Assembly: GCA_904419105.1 (NCBI GenBank) | Contig: CAJFQR010000011.1 | Location: forward strand, 1 to 22,337 | DNA: 22,337 nt | Reading direction: 5' to 3' | Source: Candidatus Avimicrobium faecavium | GTDB lineage: Bacteria; Bacillota; Clostridia; Oscillospirales; Ruminococcaceae | Shown here: positions 7,298 through 14,882 of the stretch, one piece after another | Layout: the number at the start of each line of letters is the position of its first letter | How positions within the stretch are numbered: the first letter of the stretch is position 1 | Program-made: the position numbers and the translations under genes | Notes under the pieces: model-generated | The model's database searches: none | Seen by the model: only the letters and a program-made list of their open reading frames with translations | Told to the model about the DNA's origin: nothing

Positions 7298-7983
7298 TGC
7301 ACCAGGCTGAGGAAGTCCCCCAGCGCCCGGACCTGGCAGTCCGGCTGCGGCGCCCCGGCCGGCAGGGGCTTGCCTTTGGGGTTGTACCAGCAGGTGGCGA
7401 TACCGTAAGCCTTCCCGCCGCCGATGTCCGAGGTCAGCGAGTCCCCGAGGATGATGCACGCCCGCTTATCGGCGGCGCCGCTCACCGCCATCGCCCGGTC
7501 AAAGTACCGGGGGTCCGGCTTTTCGGCCCCGGCATCGTCCGAGACAACGACGAAGTCGAAGTATCCGGCGAGGCCGCTTTTTTCGATGCGCTCATGCTGG
7601 GTGGAGGAGACACCGTTGGTGGCCACCGTCACCACCGCACGGCCGTGCAGCGCCCGGCAGAGCTCCACGGCGCCGGGCAGGGGCCGGGTATCGATGGCGA
7701 GGTTTTTCAGATAGTCGGCGTTGTAGGCCGCCGGGTCGATGCCGGTAAGGCCCAGCGCCGCGAACAGCTCCCGGAACCGCCGCACCACCAGCTCGTCCTT
7801 GGTGATCTCCCGGCGCTCGAGCATCGCCCACAGCGGGCCGTTGATCGACTGGTAGAGCGCCAGCTCCCGATCTCCAAAGGTGAGGCCGTACCGCTGTGCA
7901 GTGTAGAAAAAGGAGGTGTGCTCCGCCGCCTCAAAGTCGAGCAGCGTATTGTCGAGGTCGAGAAAGATATGGCTGTATTTCAA
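7294..7983 (-). CDS. yjjG: HAD-family pyrimidine 5'-nucleotidase, YjjG-like
   Basis: A 229-residue HAD subfamily IA phosphatase, probably a house-cleaning nucleotidase for non-canonical pyrimidine nucleotides. Motif I is FLDLDNTLLDFE (nucleophile Asp9, acid Asp11), motif II has ATNG, motif III is the lysine in EKPDPRYFD, and motif IV is GDSLTSDIGGG. The helical cap lies between residues ~15 and 95. The start is TTG at 7983: no ATG fits, and AAAGGAG ends about 9 bases upstream. It is the first gene of the minus-strand operon. YjjG is the best match; a general haloacid dehalogenase-like phosphatase is the fallback. Confidence 0.88.
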   Translation of the reverse strand: MKYSHIFLDLDNTLLDFEAAEHTSFFYTAQRYGLTFGDRELALYQSINGPLWAMLERREITKDELVVRRFRELFAALGLTGIDPAAYNADYLKNLAIDTRPLPGAVELCRALHGRAVVTVATNGVSSTQHERIEKSGLAGYFDFVVVSDDAGAEKPDPRYFDRAMAVSGAADKRACIILGDSLTSDIGGGKAYGIATCWYNPKGKPLPAGAPQPDCQVRALGDFLSLVQ

Positions 7984-8029
7984 GTGATCCGCTCCTTTTG
8001 GTCAGATAACGGCGTGAGGCCGTATCCCC

Positions 8030-8038
8030 AGTATACCA
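8030..8038 (-). promoter_or_regulatory. Extended -10 promoter of the HAD-cca-cobB operon
   Basis: The minus strand reads TGGTATACT (8038 to 8030), an extended -10. No clear -35 is present. It is about 50 bases upstream of the TTG start. Confidence 0.6.
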
Positions 8039-8092
8039 TTCTTTTTCACCCGACGCCAGTGCCCTCCTTTACAATCTGTTCACGCTTTGGAA

Positions 8093-8121
8093 TTGACTTG
8101 CAGAGTGCTTCGTCCTATAAT
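8093..8121 (+). promoter_or_regulatory. Strong promoter of the C26 peptidase gene
   Basis: TTGACT (8093-8098) and TATAAT (8116-8121) with 17-base spacing. The ~80-base leader contains an inverted repeat at 8149-8169 (CAGACC/GGTCTG arms) of unknown use. Confidence 0.88.
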
Positions 8122-8206
8122 GTTCATAATGGTTCAGCCAGATTTCCCCAGACCACAGACTGCGGTCTGCACATCTTTTTTCTATATGGAAAGGAGTTTA
8201 TGACCT

Positions 8207-8911
8207 ATGCGCCCCCTGATCGGAGTAACCCCCCTTCTTGACACCAAGCTGGACAGCTACTGGATGCTGCCCGACTACATGCAGGGCATCCAGCGCGCCG
8301 GCGGTATGCCGGTGATGCTGCCCTTCCAGCACGACCCGGAGAGCATCGACCAGATGGTCGCCCTCTGTGACGGGTTTGTCTTCACCGGCGGCGAGGACAT
8401 CGACCCCGCCTACTACCACACCGAGCGGGAGCCGGTGTGCGGCGTGAGCCTGCCCGAGCGCGACGAGCTGGAAACCCGTCTGCTGCGGGCAGCGCTGGCC
8501 GCCGATAAGCCGGTGCTGGCCATCTGCCGCGGCATGCAGCTGCTCAATGTGGTGCTGGGCGGCACCCTCTGGCAGGACCTGCCCAGCCAGCGCCCGGGGG
8601 AGGTCAACCACTCCCAGGGCAAGCCCTACGGCGCGGCCACCCATACGGTGGATCTGGTACCGGATACCCCGCTGCGGGAGCTGCTCGGTGTCGACCGCAT
8701 CGGCGTCAACACCCGGCACCACCAGGGCGTCAGGGACCTGGCCCCGTCGCTGGCGGTGATGGGCACCGCGCCGGACGGCCTCATCGAGGCGGTGTGCCTG
8801 CCGGGGCAGCGGTTTGTCTGGGCGGTGCAGTGGCACCCCGAGCACATGGCCCCGGAAGACGCCAACAGCGAGCGCATCTTCCAGACCTTCCTCGACGCCT
8901 GCCGTGCCTGA
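8207..8911 (+). CDS. Gamma-glutamyl-gamma-aminobutyrate hydrolase family protein (peptidase C26)
   Basis: A 234-residue class I glutamine-amidotransferase-like hydrolase of the PuuD type, expected to cut gamma-glutamyl amide bonds in the cytoplasm. The nucleophile is Cys108 in AICRGMQLLN, and His210/Glu212 in QWHPEH complete the triad. FTGGEDIDPAYY near residues 59-70 is the family signature for the oxyanion side. The ATG at 8207 has AAGGAG 10 bases upstream; the ATG at 8200 is out of frame and too close to the ribosome site. PuuD's partners (PuuA, PuuB, PuuC) are absent, so the true substrate may be another gamma-glutamyl compound. It is followed after 35 bases by an AI-2E-family gene. Confidence 0.92.
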   Translation: MRPLIGVTPLLDTKLDSYWMLPDYMQGIQRAGGMPVMLPFQHDPESIDQMVALCDGFVFTGGEDIDPAYYHTEREPVCGVSLPERDELETRLLRAALAADKPVLAICRGMQLLNVVLGGTLWQDLPSQRPGEVNHSQGKPYGAATHTVDLVPDTPLRELLGVDRIGVNTRHHQGVRDLAPSLAVMGTAPDGLIEAVCLPGQRFVWAVQWHPEHMAPEDANSERIFQTFLDACRA

Positions 8912-8946
8912 TGGTCCATTTATTCTGAACAGGAGCTCTCTCTTCT

Positions 8947-10179
8947 ATGAGTAAAACAAATCTGAAGCCCTACCTTCTGCTCATCACCTATGCAGGGGCG
9001 GTGTTCCTCGTTGTCACCCATCTGGATACCATCTTCCGGCAGATCGGCTGGGTGGCGTCGGTGGCAATGCCGTTTATCATAGGCTTTGTCATAGCCTTTG
9101 TGCTCAACCGTCCCTATAAATTTTTCCGCCACCGGCTGTATGAGCCCGCTTTTGCCAAAATCGGACTTCCGGAGCGGCGGCAAAAATCGCTGGCGGCGCT
9201 GTTGGGCATCCTCACCGTCTACTTCCTGCTGTTCTTCCTGCTGGTCAAGCTGGTGAGCTCGGTGGTGCCGGAGCTGGTGAGCTCGGTGCGCACCTTCTCC
9301 TCCAACCTGGAGGGGTATATGGACGAGATCAACGCCCTGATGGTCACCCTCTCCGAACGCTTCCCGGTGGACACCAACTTCATCGAGACGATCAACCGCT
9401 GGTGGACCGACCTGCTCAGCCGCCTGGACGAGGTAGCCAATACGGTGCTGCCGGCGGTGTGGGATGCCTCAATGACCGCCGCCAACAGCATCTACAATCT
9501 GTTTACCGGCTTTATCGTATCCATCTACCTGCTCACCGGTAAGGATAAGCTCCTCCTGATGGCCAAGAAGGCCACCTATGCCTTCCTGCCAACCAGGTGG
9601 GCCGACTATCTGATGCATGTGGCCCATGTGGCCAACCGCTCCTTCGGCGGGTTTCTCACAGGGCAGGTCATCGACTCGGCCATTGTCGGAGTGCTCTGCT
9701 TCATCGGCATGAACCTGCTCAAGATGCCCTATGCCATGCTGATCTCACTGATCGTCGGCGTCACCAACATCATCCCCTACTTCGGACCGTTTATCGGGGC
9801 GGCTCCCGGTGTGGTGATGCTCTTCCTCACCGAGCCGATCCAGGCGCTGTGGTTCATCATCCTGATCCTCTGCATCCAGCAGTTCGACGGCAACTTTATG
9901 TCTCCGCGCATCGTCGGCAGCAGCATCGGCATCTCCGGGGTATGGGTTCTGTTCTCCATTATTGTCGGCGGCAGCCTGTTCGGTATCCCCGGTATGGTGG
10001 CCGGCCTGCCCACCTTTGGCATGATCTATGTACTGGTCCGGGAGCAGGCCCACCGCCTGCTGAAGGAAAAGGGCCGTGACCCCTCCGACCCGGAGCGCCC
10101 CTACTGCGAAGGGGAGAGCTGTGAGGTGGAGGATTCCCTCACCGCCGTCTTTGGAAAGGAGCCTCCGGAAGCCAAGTGA
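8947..10179 (+). CDS. AI-2E family membrane transporter
   Basis: A 410-residue polytopic membrane protein of the AI-2E/PerM (TqsA, YtvI) family. Two N-terminal membrane segments (about 8-25 and 35-55) are followed by a segment near 80-100, a soluble helical region (~100-180), and a C-terminal block of four to five segments with the signature LIVGVTNIIPYFGPFIGAAP. The charged C-terminal tail (about 365-410) is cytoplasmic. Members export autoinducer-2 or exchange ions; the substrate cannot be read from sequence. The ATG at 8947 has AGGAG 11 bases upstream. Its stop overlaps the next gene's GTG by four bases. Confidence 0.92.
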   Translation: MSKTNLKPYLLLITYAGAVFLVVTHLDTIFRQIGWVASVAMPFIIGFVIAFVLNRPYKFFRHRLYEPAFAKIGLPERRQKSLAALLGILTVYFLLFFLLVKLVSSVVPELVSSVRTFSSNLEGYMDEINALMVTLSERFPVDTNFIETINRWWTDLLSRLDEVANTVLPAVWDASMTAANSIYNLFTGFIVSIYLLTGKDKLLLMAKKATYAFLPTRWADYLMHVAHVANRSFGGFLTGQVIDSAIVGVLCFIGMNLLKMPYAMLISLIVGVTNIIPYFGPFIGAAPGVVMLFLTEPIQALWFIILILCIQQFDGNFMSPRIVGSSIGISGVWVLFSIIVGGSLFGIPGMVAGLPTFGMIYVLVREQAHRLLKEKGRDPSDPERPYCEGESCEVEDSLTAVFGKEPPEAK

Positions 10180-10796
10180 CCCCTGTAAAAACGATCCTGC
10201 CGGCGGTACTGCTTGCATTGCTGCTGACCGGCTGTACCGCCGCTCCGGCGGCGGAGAGCCCCTCCCCGGCGGAGGAGACAGAGCCCTCCCCGTCTGCCGC
10301 GGAGAGCCAGGTCTCCGAGCCGGAGGCTTCCTCTGAGGAAGACCTGGCAGAGGACGAGCCGCTGGATCCGGAGGTAGAAGCCATTGCCTACCAGCTCGAT
10401 GTGCAGCTGATCCTTGACTCTCTCACCGAAGATCTGGAGGGCTACCGGCTGCTCGACACCGGGGACGAGAGCTTCCCCGAGCGGTCGGTGTCCATCATGA
10501 GGACGATGGGTGCCTCCTTCCAGGCCATTGCCGATCTGGACACTCCGGACGGCTACCGGGAGATTCCCGCCCTGGCCGGTGAGGCCGCCGGTATCATGGA
10601 TCAGGTGGCCGCTGGGGTGGAGGAGGCCTTCGCCCTGGGTCCCGGCACCGGAGAGGGCGCCGCTGCCCTCCGGGAGGCACAGCAGCAGATGGCCGGCGCC
10701 GTCGACCGGCTGAGCCGCATCACCGAGATCCTCACCGAGATCCTCGCCGAGCCCCTTTCCGACCATCTGCCGGAATCGGAGGCCGCCGGCGGCTGA
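10176..10796 (+). CDS. Hypothetical lipoprotein
   Basis: A 206-residue lipoprotein that I do not recognise. The signal peptide MTPVKTILPAVLLALLLTGC ends with lipidated Cys20. An acidic Pro/Ser/Glu linker (~21-65) follows, and then a helical domain of Leu/Glu/Asp-rich segments (about 70-206), probably a small helix bundle on the cell surface. The start is GTG in a GTGA overlap with the upstream transporter gene, so the two are translationally coupled. GGAAG sits just upstream and a stronger AAGGAG lies about 15 bases away. It is the last gene of the 8207-10796 operon and is followed by a terminator. Confidence 0.8.
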   Translation: MTPVKTILPAVLLALLLTGCTAAPAAESPSPAEETEPSPSAAESQVSEPEASSEEDLAEDEPLDPEVEAIAYQLDVQLILDSLTEDLEGYRLLDTGDESFPERSVSIMRTMGASFQAIADLDTPDGYREIPALAGEAAGIMDQVAAGVEEAFALGPGTGEGAAALREAQQQMAGAVDRLSRITEILTEILAEPLSDHLPESEAAGG

Positions 10797-10815
10797 CCCG
10801 CACAAACCATACGCA

Positions 10816-10852
10816 CAAAAAAAAGACTGCCCCGGGGGGCAGTCTTTTTTTA
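10816..10852. terminator. Bidirectional terminator between convergent lipoprotein genes
   Basis: AGACTGCC (10824-10831) pairs with GGCAGTCT (10838-10845). A long A run precedes and a T run follows, so it works for the plus-strand lipoprotein and the minus-strand PepSY gene. Confidence 0.9.
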
Positions 10853-10862
10853 TATGGCGGGG

Positions 10863-11450
10863 TCAGTCCCGCAGATCGGCGTTCCAGTCAAAGATCCGCC
10901 CGGTGGCCGAGTCGATCTCAAACTCATAGACAATGCCGTCCACGGAAAAGTGGCCTTCGTACCGGCTGCGGCCGTCCCCATCCTCGGTGGTGACGGTAAT
11001 ATCCGCCGGGTCCGCACCGGGAACCCTGGCGGCGGCAATCTCCTTTGCTCCGTCCGCGTCCACCGGGCTGCCGCCGAGGCGGCCCAGCCAATCCTCGTCC
11101 ACCTCATAGTCGGCGCCGACAATCGCCCCTCCCGCTACGGTCACCTCAAAATCATAGTCGCCGTAATCGGTTTCAAATTCCACCTTCCAGACGGCGACGC
11201 CGTGGTCTCCGTCCCGTTCGACCTTGGTGTTGTAGGCGTCCTGTGTGGGAACATCGGCGTGTTCCAGCGAAATGGCCAGGGCCCCCTCCGCATCGGTCTC
11301 CCCTTCGGTGTCGTTGTCCGCGGCGCTTCCGGAGGCGGACTGCCGGGAATCCAAGCGGACGCCGGCCGCCGATGAGGACGGTTCACCGGTTCCGCCGGCG
11401 CAGCCGGTGAGGACCAGAGCCGCCAGCAGCGCGGCAAGCAGGCGTTTCAT
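10863..11450 (-). CDS. PepSY-domain lipoprotein
   Basis: A 195-residue lipoprotein: signal MKRLLAALLAALVLTGC with lipidated Cys17, a Ser/Gly/Asp-rich linker to ~55, then two PepSY-like repeats (about 57-120 and 125-195). The repeats are marked by VWKVEFETDYGDYDFEVTV and YEFEIDSATGRIFDWNADL, the typical strand-turn pattern of PepSY. Such domains are thought to inhibit or chaperone peptidases at the cell surface. The ATG at 11450 has AAGGAGGG upstream. It starts 31 bases after the RidA stop, so the two are probably co-transcribed, with no known functional link. Confidence 0.88.
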   Translation of the reverse strand: MKRLLAALLAALVLTGCAGGTGEPSSSAAGVRLDSRQSASGSAADNDTEGETDAEGALAISLEHADVPTQDAYNTKVERDGDHGVAVWKVEFETDYGDYDFEVTVAGGAIVGADYEVDEDWLGRLGGSPVDADGAKEIAAARVPGADPADITVTTEDGDGRSRYEGHFSVDGIVYEFEIDSATGRIFDWNADLRD

Positions 11451-11481
11451 CCCACACCCTCCTTTTGGTCCTGCGGCAGGC

Positions 11482-11829
11482 TCAGTCCTTTACCGCGGCG
11501 ATCACCGACATCTCCACCCGGATGGACGGAGCGGCCAGCGAAGCCTCGACACAGGCGCGGGCGGGCTCATTGCCCTTGGCGACCCACGGATCCCAGACGC
11601 TGTTCATCGCCGTGAAATCGGCGATGTCCTTCAGGTAGATGGTGGTGGACAGAATGTGCTCCTTGTCGCTGCCGTGCTCTGCCAGGGTCTTTTCGATCTG
11701 GGCCAGCACCGCCTTGGTCTGCTCCACCACGCCGTCACCGCCGGCGGTGATGCCGGACAGAAACAGCATATCCCCATACTTGACCACCCGGCTCATACGG
11801 CCGGTGCCATCAAAACGTTCGATCTTCAT
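11482..11829 (-). CDS. ridA: RidA family reactive-intermediate deaminase
   Basis: A 115-residue YjgF/YER057c/UK114 protein. RidA proteins hydrolyse reactive enamine/imine intermediates released by PLP enzymes such as threonine dehydratase. The conserved substrate-binding arginine is Arg104 in PSIRVEMSVIAAV, and the N-terminal part has MLFLSGITAG. The protein is slightly short and divergent from E. coli RidA (no canonical P-x-Q-x-G block), so it may belong to another Rid subgroup with different activity. The ATG at 11829 has AAAGGAG upstream. The promoter lies at 11869-11877. Confidence 0.9.
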   Translation of the reverse strand: MKIERFDGTGRMSRVVKYGDMLFLSGITAGGDGVVEQTKAVLAQIEKTLAEHGSDKEHILSTTIYLKDIADFTAMNSVWDPWVAKGNEPARACVEASLAAPSIRVEMSVIAAVKD

Positions 11830-11868
11830 AGAAAAAACTCCTTTCGATGTAAAAGAATCCGTATCTTC

Positions 11869-11877
11869 AGTATAGCA
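11869..11877 (-). promoter_or_regulatory. Extended -10 promoter of ridA
   Basis: The minus strand reads TGCTATACT, an extended -10 about 40 bases before the ridA ATG. No strong -35 is visible. Confidence 0.65.
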
Positions 11878-11911
11878 TACCCGCCCGGTTTTGGGTAGAG
11901 GGAAAACCCCC

Positions 11912-12298
11912 TCAGATGGCCAGCCACCAGCAGACACCGTACCGGTCGATGACGGTGGCGCAGCAGCGGCTCCAGGGCACCGCATGCAGTGGTTCCAGCA
12001 CCACACCGCCCCGGCTCAGCACCTGAAGAGCATGGGCCACCGCCGCTTCGCTGCCCAGCTCAAAGGCGTTGAAGGTCATCGTCTGCCAGCGGTTTTTGTG
12101 CACCACCTCGATGTCACAGGGATTCCTTGCTTCGGCCAGCGCCAGGATCGGCTCGCCGTTCACCGACAGTTCGCAGTGCTCGTAGGCATTTCCGGCGGCG
12201 TTCATCATCGCGAAGGTCACCTCCGCCCCGAAGGCCTCGCAGTACATGGCGGCGGCCTCCAGGCTGTTCTTCACATAGGCCTGGGTGTAGTTTTTCAC
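11912..12298 (-). CDS. VOC/glyoxalase-fold protein, PhnB-like
   Basis: A 128-residue vicinal-oxygen-chelate protein made of paired beta-alpha-beta-beta-beta modules. The start MKNYTQAYVKNSLEAAAMYCEAF matches the N-terminal strand and helix of PhnB-type proteins, and the second module ends in VIDRYGVCWWLAI, the usual final strand. These proteins bind metal or small molecules; some confer antibiotic resistance. The substrate here is unknown. The start is GTG at 12298, set by AAGGAGGG just upstream. It lies 94 bases downstream of pepD on the same strand, with a hairpin in between. Confidence 0.85.
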   Translation of the reverse strand: MKNYTQAYVKNSLEAAAMYCEAFGAEVTFAMMNAAGNAYEHCELSVNGEPILALAEARNPCDIEVVHKNRWQTMTFNAFELGSEAAVAHALQVLSRGGVVLEPLHAVPWSRCCATVIDRYGVCWWLAI

Positions 12299-12323
12299 AA
12301 TGCCCTCCTTCCCCCGGGCAGAC

Positions 12324-12353
12324 CGATGGCCGGAGCCGCAGCCCCGGCCATCG
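12324..12353. repeat. 10-bp perfect hairpin between pepD and the VOC gene
   Basis: CGATGGCCGG (12324-12333) pairs with CCGGCCATCG (12344-12353) around a 10-base loop. On the minus strand no T run follows, so it is not a classic terminator; it may stabilise or separate the transcript. A weak CCCG/CGGG stem with TTTTTT (12358-12375) sits beside it on the plus strand. Confidence 0.6.
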
Positions 12354-12392
12354 CCGTCCCGGAATCGGGTTTTTTCCCCGCTCAGAGGGACC

Positions 12393-13841
12393 TCATTCGC
12401 ACATGAGCTCCAGCGTGCGGGCCACGGTATCCACCATGCGCTTGTAGGAGTTCAGGTCCAGCTGCTCCTGCGGGGTGTGGGCACCGGTAGCGTCACAGCC
12501 GATGGCCGCAATATCCAGTCCGGGGATCTTGGCCAGCAGCGCACCGCACTCCAGACCGCCGTGGGTTGCTTCGATCTTCATCTCCTTGCCGGTGACCTCA
12601 TGGTAGGCCTTGGAGAGGATATCCCGCAGCTCGCTCTTCTGGGTATACTCCCAGGTCGGGAAGCCGGGACGGAACACTGCCTCGGCCCCATGCTCCCTGC
12701 AGATCAGATCGATGCGGTCGCCCATATCGTCCAGGAAGGCATTCACCGAGCTGCGCAGCGAGTAGAGGATGTACAGCTTGCCGTCCGCCTGGGTCTTGAC
12801 GGCGGCCAGGTTCTGGGAGGCCACGGTGAGCCCCTCCAGCGCCATACTCTTGGCCACCAGGCCGGTGGGCAGGATGTACAGCATCTGAATGAAGTCCTTG
12901 GAGTCCTTTTCACAGATCATCTCCGCCGGTGCCGCAGTCTCCTCACAGACGATGCTCAGATCGGGATCGGAGAACTCCAGCTGGCTCTTCTCCTTCTTTT
13001 CGATGTCGGCGGCAATGGCCTTGGCCCGGTCGATGTCCTCCACCGAGATCACGGCGTCACACTCTCTGGGGATGGCGTTCATCATCATGCCGCCGTCGAC
13101 AGAGACCAGATGCACCGGCATCTCCCGAAGGATGTTGTAGAGGATGCGCCCGACGATCTTGTTGGCGTTGCCCCGCTCCTTGTCGATGTCTCCGCCGGAG
13201 TGGCCGCCCTTGAGGCCCCGGACCTTGATGGCCAGCGCCTTCCCGGTGAAGGGCACCCGGGCCACCGGCTTGTAGACATCGATGGTCGTGCCGCCGGCGC
13301 TGCCTGCGATGCAGACGCCTTCCGGGCCGCAGTCCATATTGATCATCCGCCGGCCCTTGATGTCGCTGGCGTCAAAGCCCATGGCTCCGATCAGCCCCAC
13401 CTCTTCCTGGGTGGTGAAGATGCACTCCAGCGGCGGGTGCTTCATATCCTTGCGGGCCAGGAAGGCCATCATCACCGCCACCGCCTGGCCGTTGTCCGCG
13501 CCGAGGGTGGTTCCGTTGGCCTTGAGGATATCCCCGTCCAGCACCAGTTCGATGCCGTCCTTGGTGAAATCGTGGTCCACATCCTTGTTCTTCTCGCAGA
13601 CCATATCGGTGTGCCCCTGGAGGATCACCGGCGGCAGGTCCTCACAGCCGGCGCTGCCGGGCTTCTTGATGACCACATTGTACAGCTCGTCCATACGGGC
13701 CTCAAGGCCGTGCTGGGCGGCAAAGTCAAGCAGATACTCGCCGATGGCCTTCTCGTTCCCGGATCCCCGGGGAATGGCGCTGATCTCTTCAAAGTAGTGG
13801 AGCACATCCTCCGGCTCCCGGTTTTTGATGACATAATCCAT
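12393..13841 (-). CDS. pepD: Aminoacyl-histidine dipeptidase PepD (M20C)
   Basis: A 482-residue cytosolic zinc dipeptidase (carnosinase-like, Xaa-His preference) that finishes peptide breakdown. Catalytic features are GHTDMV (zinc His77, Asp79), GADNGQA (bridging Asp116) and TTQEEVGL (general base Glu146 and zinc Glu147). The dimerisation lid spans roughly residues 190-390 and includes GGHSGGDI. The last zinc His is expected in GCDATGAHTPQE near the C-terminus. The ATG at 13841 was chosen for AGGAGGAT ~10 bases upstream; an in-frame ATG at 13895 lies inside the promoter and is rejected. Length fits the family. Confidence 0.95.
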   Translation of the reverse strand: MDYVIKNREPEDVLHYFEEISAIPRGSGNEKAIGEYLLDFAAQHGLEARMDELYNVVIKKPGSAGCEDLPPVILQGHTDMVCEKNKDVDHDFTKDGIELVLDGDILKANGTTLGADNGQAVAVMMAFLARKDMKHPPLECIFTTQEEVGLIGAMGFDASDIKGRRMINMDCGPEGVCIAGSAGGTTIDVYKPVARVPFTGKALAIKVRGLKGGHSGGDIDKERGNANKIVGRILYNILREMPVHLVSVDGGMMMNAIPRECDAVISVEDIDRAKAIAADIEKKEKSQLEFSDPDLSIVCEETAAPAEMICEKDSKDFIQMLYILPTGLVAKSMALEGLTVASQNLAAVKTQADGKLYILYSLRSSVNAFLDDMGDRIDLICREHGAEAVFRPGFPTWEYTQKSELRDILSKAYHEVTGKEMKIEATHGGLECGALLAKIPGLDIAAIGCDATGAHTPQEQLDLNSYKRMVDTVARTLELMCE

Positions 13842-13893
13842 AGCTCTTCGATCCTCCTGGATAAAAACTTCGCGGGCACACCCGCTTTTCTCC

Positions 13894-13921
13894 ATTATAG
13901 CACGAAAGCGGCGGTTTACAA
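13894..13921 (-). promoter_or_regulatory. Promoter of pepD
   Basis: On the minus strand TTGTAA (13921-13916) and TATAAT (13899-13894) are 16 bases apart, with an upstream TGC making an extended -10. The leader carries a small hairpin, GCGGG/CCCGC at 13872-13885, followed by GAAGTTTTT. It might attenuate but is weak. Confidence 0.78.
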
Positions 13922-13955
13922 TGCCGGATTTGGTATAAAGTAGTCCCGACTAAGA

Positions 13956-13998
13956 AATCGGCGTTTTAGCCAGAATTTTGCCCCATTTCCCGCCGATT
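13956..13998. repeat. Spaced inverted repeat upstream of pepD
   Basis: AATCGGCG (13956-13963) is repeated inverted as CGCCGATT (13991-13998), 27 bases apart, about 35 bases behind the pepD -35. It is a possible looping operator site or chance. Confidence 0.35.
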
Positions 13999-14025
13999 CT
14001 GCGCCTCGCCCGACCAAATGCACAC

Positions 14026-14054
14026 AAAAAAGGCCGCCTGAAGGCGGCCTTTTT
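14026..14054. terminator. Terminator after yoaK
   Basis: GGCCGCC (14032-14038) and GGCGGCC (14043-14049) form a 7-bp GC stem that A/T pairs extend, with a 4-base loop and A/T tails on both sides. It lies 15 bases past the yoaK stop. Confidence 0.9.
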
Positions 14055-14069
14055 GTCAGAATGATCGGA

Positions 14070-14753
14070 TCAGTTGGCCCGGTCCTCCCGGCGGATGGCA
14101 AGGAACAGCACAGCCAGCACCGCGCAGCCCACCCAGGCGGCGTAGGTGCCCAGCGCCCGGCAGATGGGGATGCCCACTCCCGCGCCGAAGGCAAAGGAGG
14201 CCACCAGCAGCCCGTAGAGCCCGGCGGTTCGCAGCGCCTCCGGGGTGCGCTCAAAGATGACCGGATAGAGGTACTGCCCGAAGTTGCGCAGGTTACCGGT
14301 GCAGATGGTCACCGAATGACCTCGCCCCTCCCATTTGCCGAACATGGCCAGCAGCGACTCCGCCAGGAAGGAGAAGGCGCAGGTCACCAGCAGGTTCTGC
14401 CAGCCGGAGGGGATCAGTCCTGCCGCAAACAGCAGAACAAACTGCACCGCCAGCAGGTTCCGCTGCCAGTTGCCGAAGCCCCTGCCGGCGGTACGCCGTT
14501 TCATCCCCTCACAGAACAGCGCCCCCAAAATGGCGGCGACGATGGCTGCCAGATAGGTTCCGGCCTCCGCCCAGGCGCCGTCCGCCAGGCTGATGCCCAG
14601 CCGGGTCATATTGCCGGTGTGCATATTGGCGAACACCCCGTCCCGGGTGGCGTAGGTGTAGCTGTTCAAAAAGCCGCCGAGGGTGGTCACCGCCAGCATA
14701 AAGCCGGTGCTCTCGGTGATCGACTGATATCGTTTGGTAGCCTGTTCCACCAT
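14070..14753 (-). CDS. yoaK: YoaK/DUF1275 family membrane protein
   Basis: A 227-residue integral membrane protein of the YoaK (DUF1275) family, with about six transmembrane segments. These include MLAVTTLGGFLNSYTY near the N-terminus, AAIVAAILGALF, NLLAVQFVLLFAAGLI and the C-terminal AAWVGCAVLAVLFLAI. The family signature MHTGNMTRLGISLADG is clear. The molecular role of the family is not established. AGGAGG lies only 2 bases from the ATG at 14753 but 5 from the next codon, GTG at 14750, which may be the true start. It follows the GGT gene on the same strand but is separated by a terminator-like hairpin (14806-14839) and a second GC hairpin (14766-14782) next to its ribosome site. I could not find a promoter for it. 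Confidence 0.9.
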   Translation of the reverse strand: MVEQATKRYQSITESTGFMLAVTTLGGFLNSYTYATRDGVFANMHTGNMTRLGISLADGAWAEAGTYLAAIVAAILGALFCEGMKRRTAGRGFGNWQRNLLAVQFVLLFAAGLIPSGWQNLLVTCAFSFLAESLLAMFGKWEGRGHSVTICTGNLRNFGQYLYPVIFERTPEALRTAGLYGLLVASFAFGAGVGIPICRALGTYAAWVGCAVLAVLFLAIRREDRAN

Positions 14754-14765
14754 ATCCTCCTTTGC

Positions 14766-14782
14766 CGCGGGCCCCGCCCGCG
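14766..14782. repeat. GC hairpin in the yoaK leader
   Basis: CGCGGG (14766-14771) pairs with CCCGCG (14777-14782) around 5 bases, immediately before the yoaK ribosome site on the minus strand. It could limit access of ribosomes; this is inference. Confidence 0.5.
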
Positions 14783-14805
14783 AAAAAACACACGATCCTT
14801 ACACA

Positions 14806-14839
14806 CAAAATTCGGCAGGGCCCGCAGGCCTTGCCGAAT
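14806..14839 (-). terminator. Terminator after the GGT-family gene
   Basis: A 13-bp stem with one G-U pair (14810-14822 with 14827-14839) and a CGCA loop, followed on the minus strand by TTTTGTGTG. It is about 45 bases past the stop at 14883. The short T run suggests partial read-through into yoaK. Confidence 0.75.
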
Positions 14840-14882
14840 CTCGCATCATACAGGCGGCCGGGAGACCGGTCGCCGAAGCCTC

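Noticed and set aside
8149..8169. Riboswitch in the leader of the C26 peptidase gene
   Set aside because: There is only one short 6-bp inverted repeat and no terminator or known aptamer core.
12358..12375. Plus-strand terminator (CCCG/CGGG stem with T run)
   Set aside because: The stem is only 4 bp and no plus-strand gene ends there.
12300..13943. A 547-codon plus-strand frame across pepD
   Set aside because: It is antisense to a gene with complete PepD catalytic motifs.
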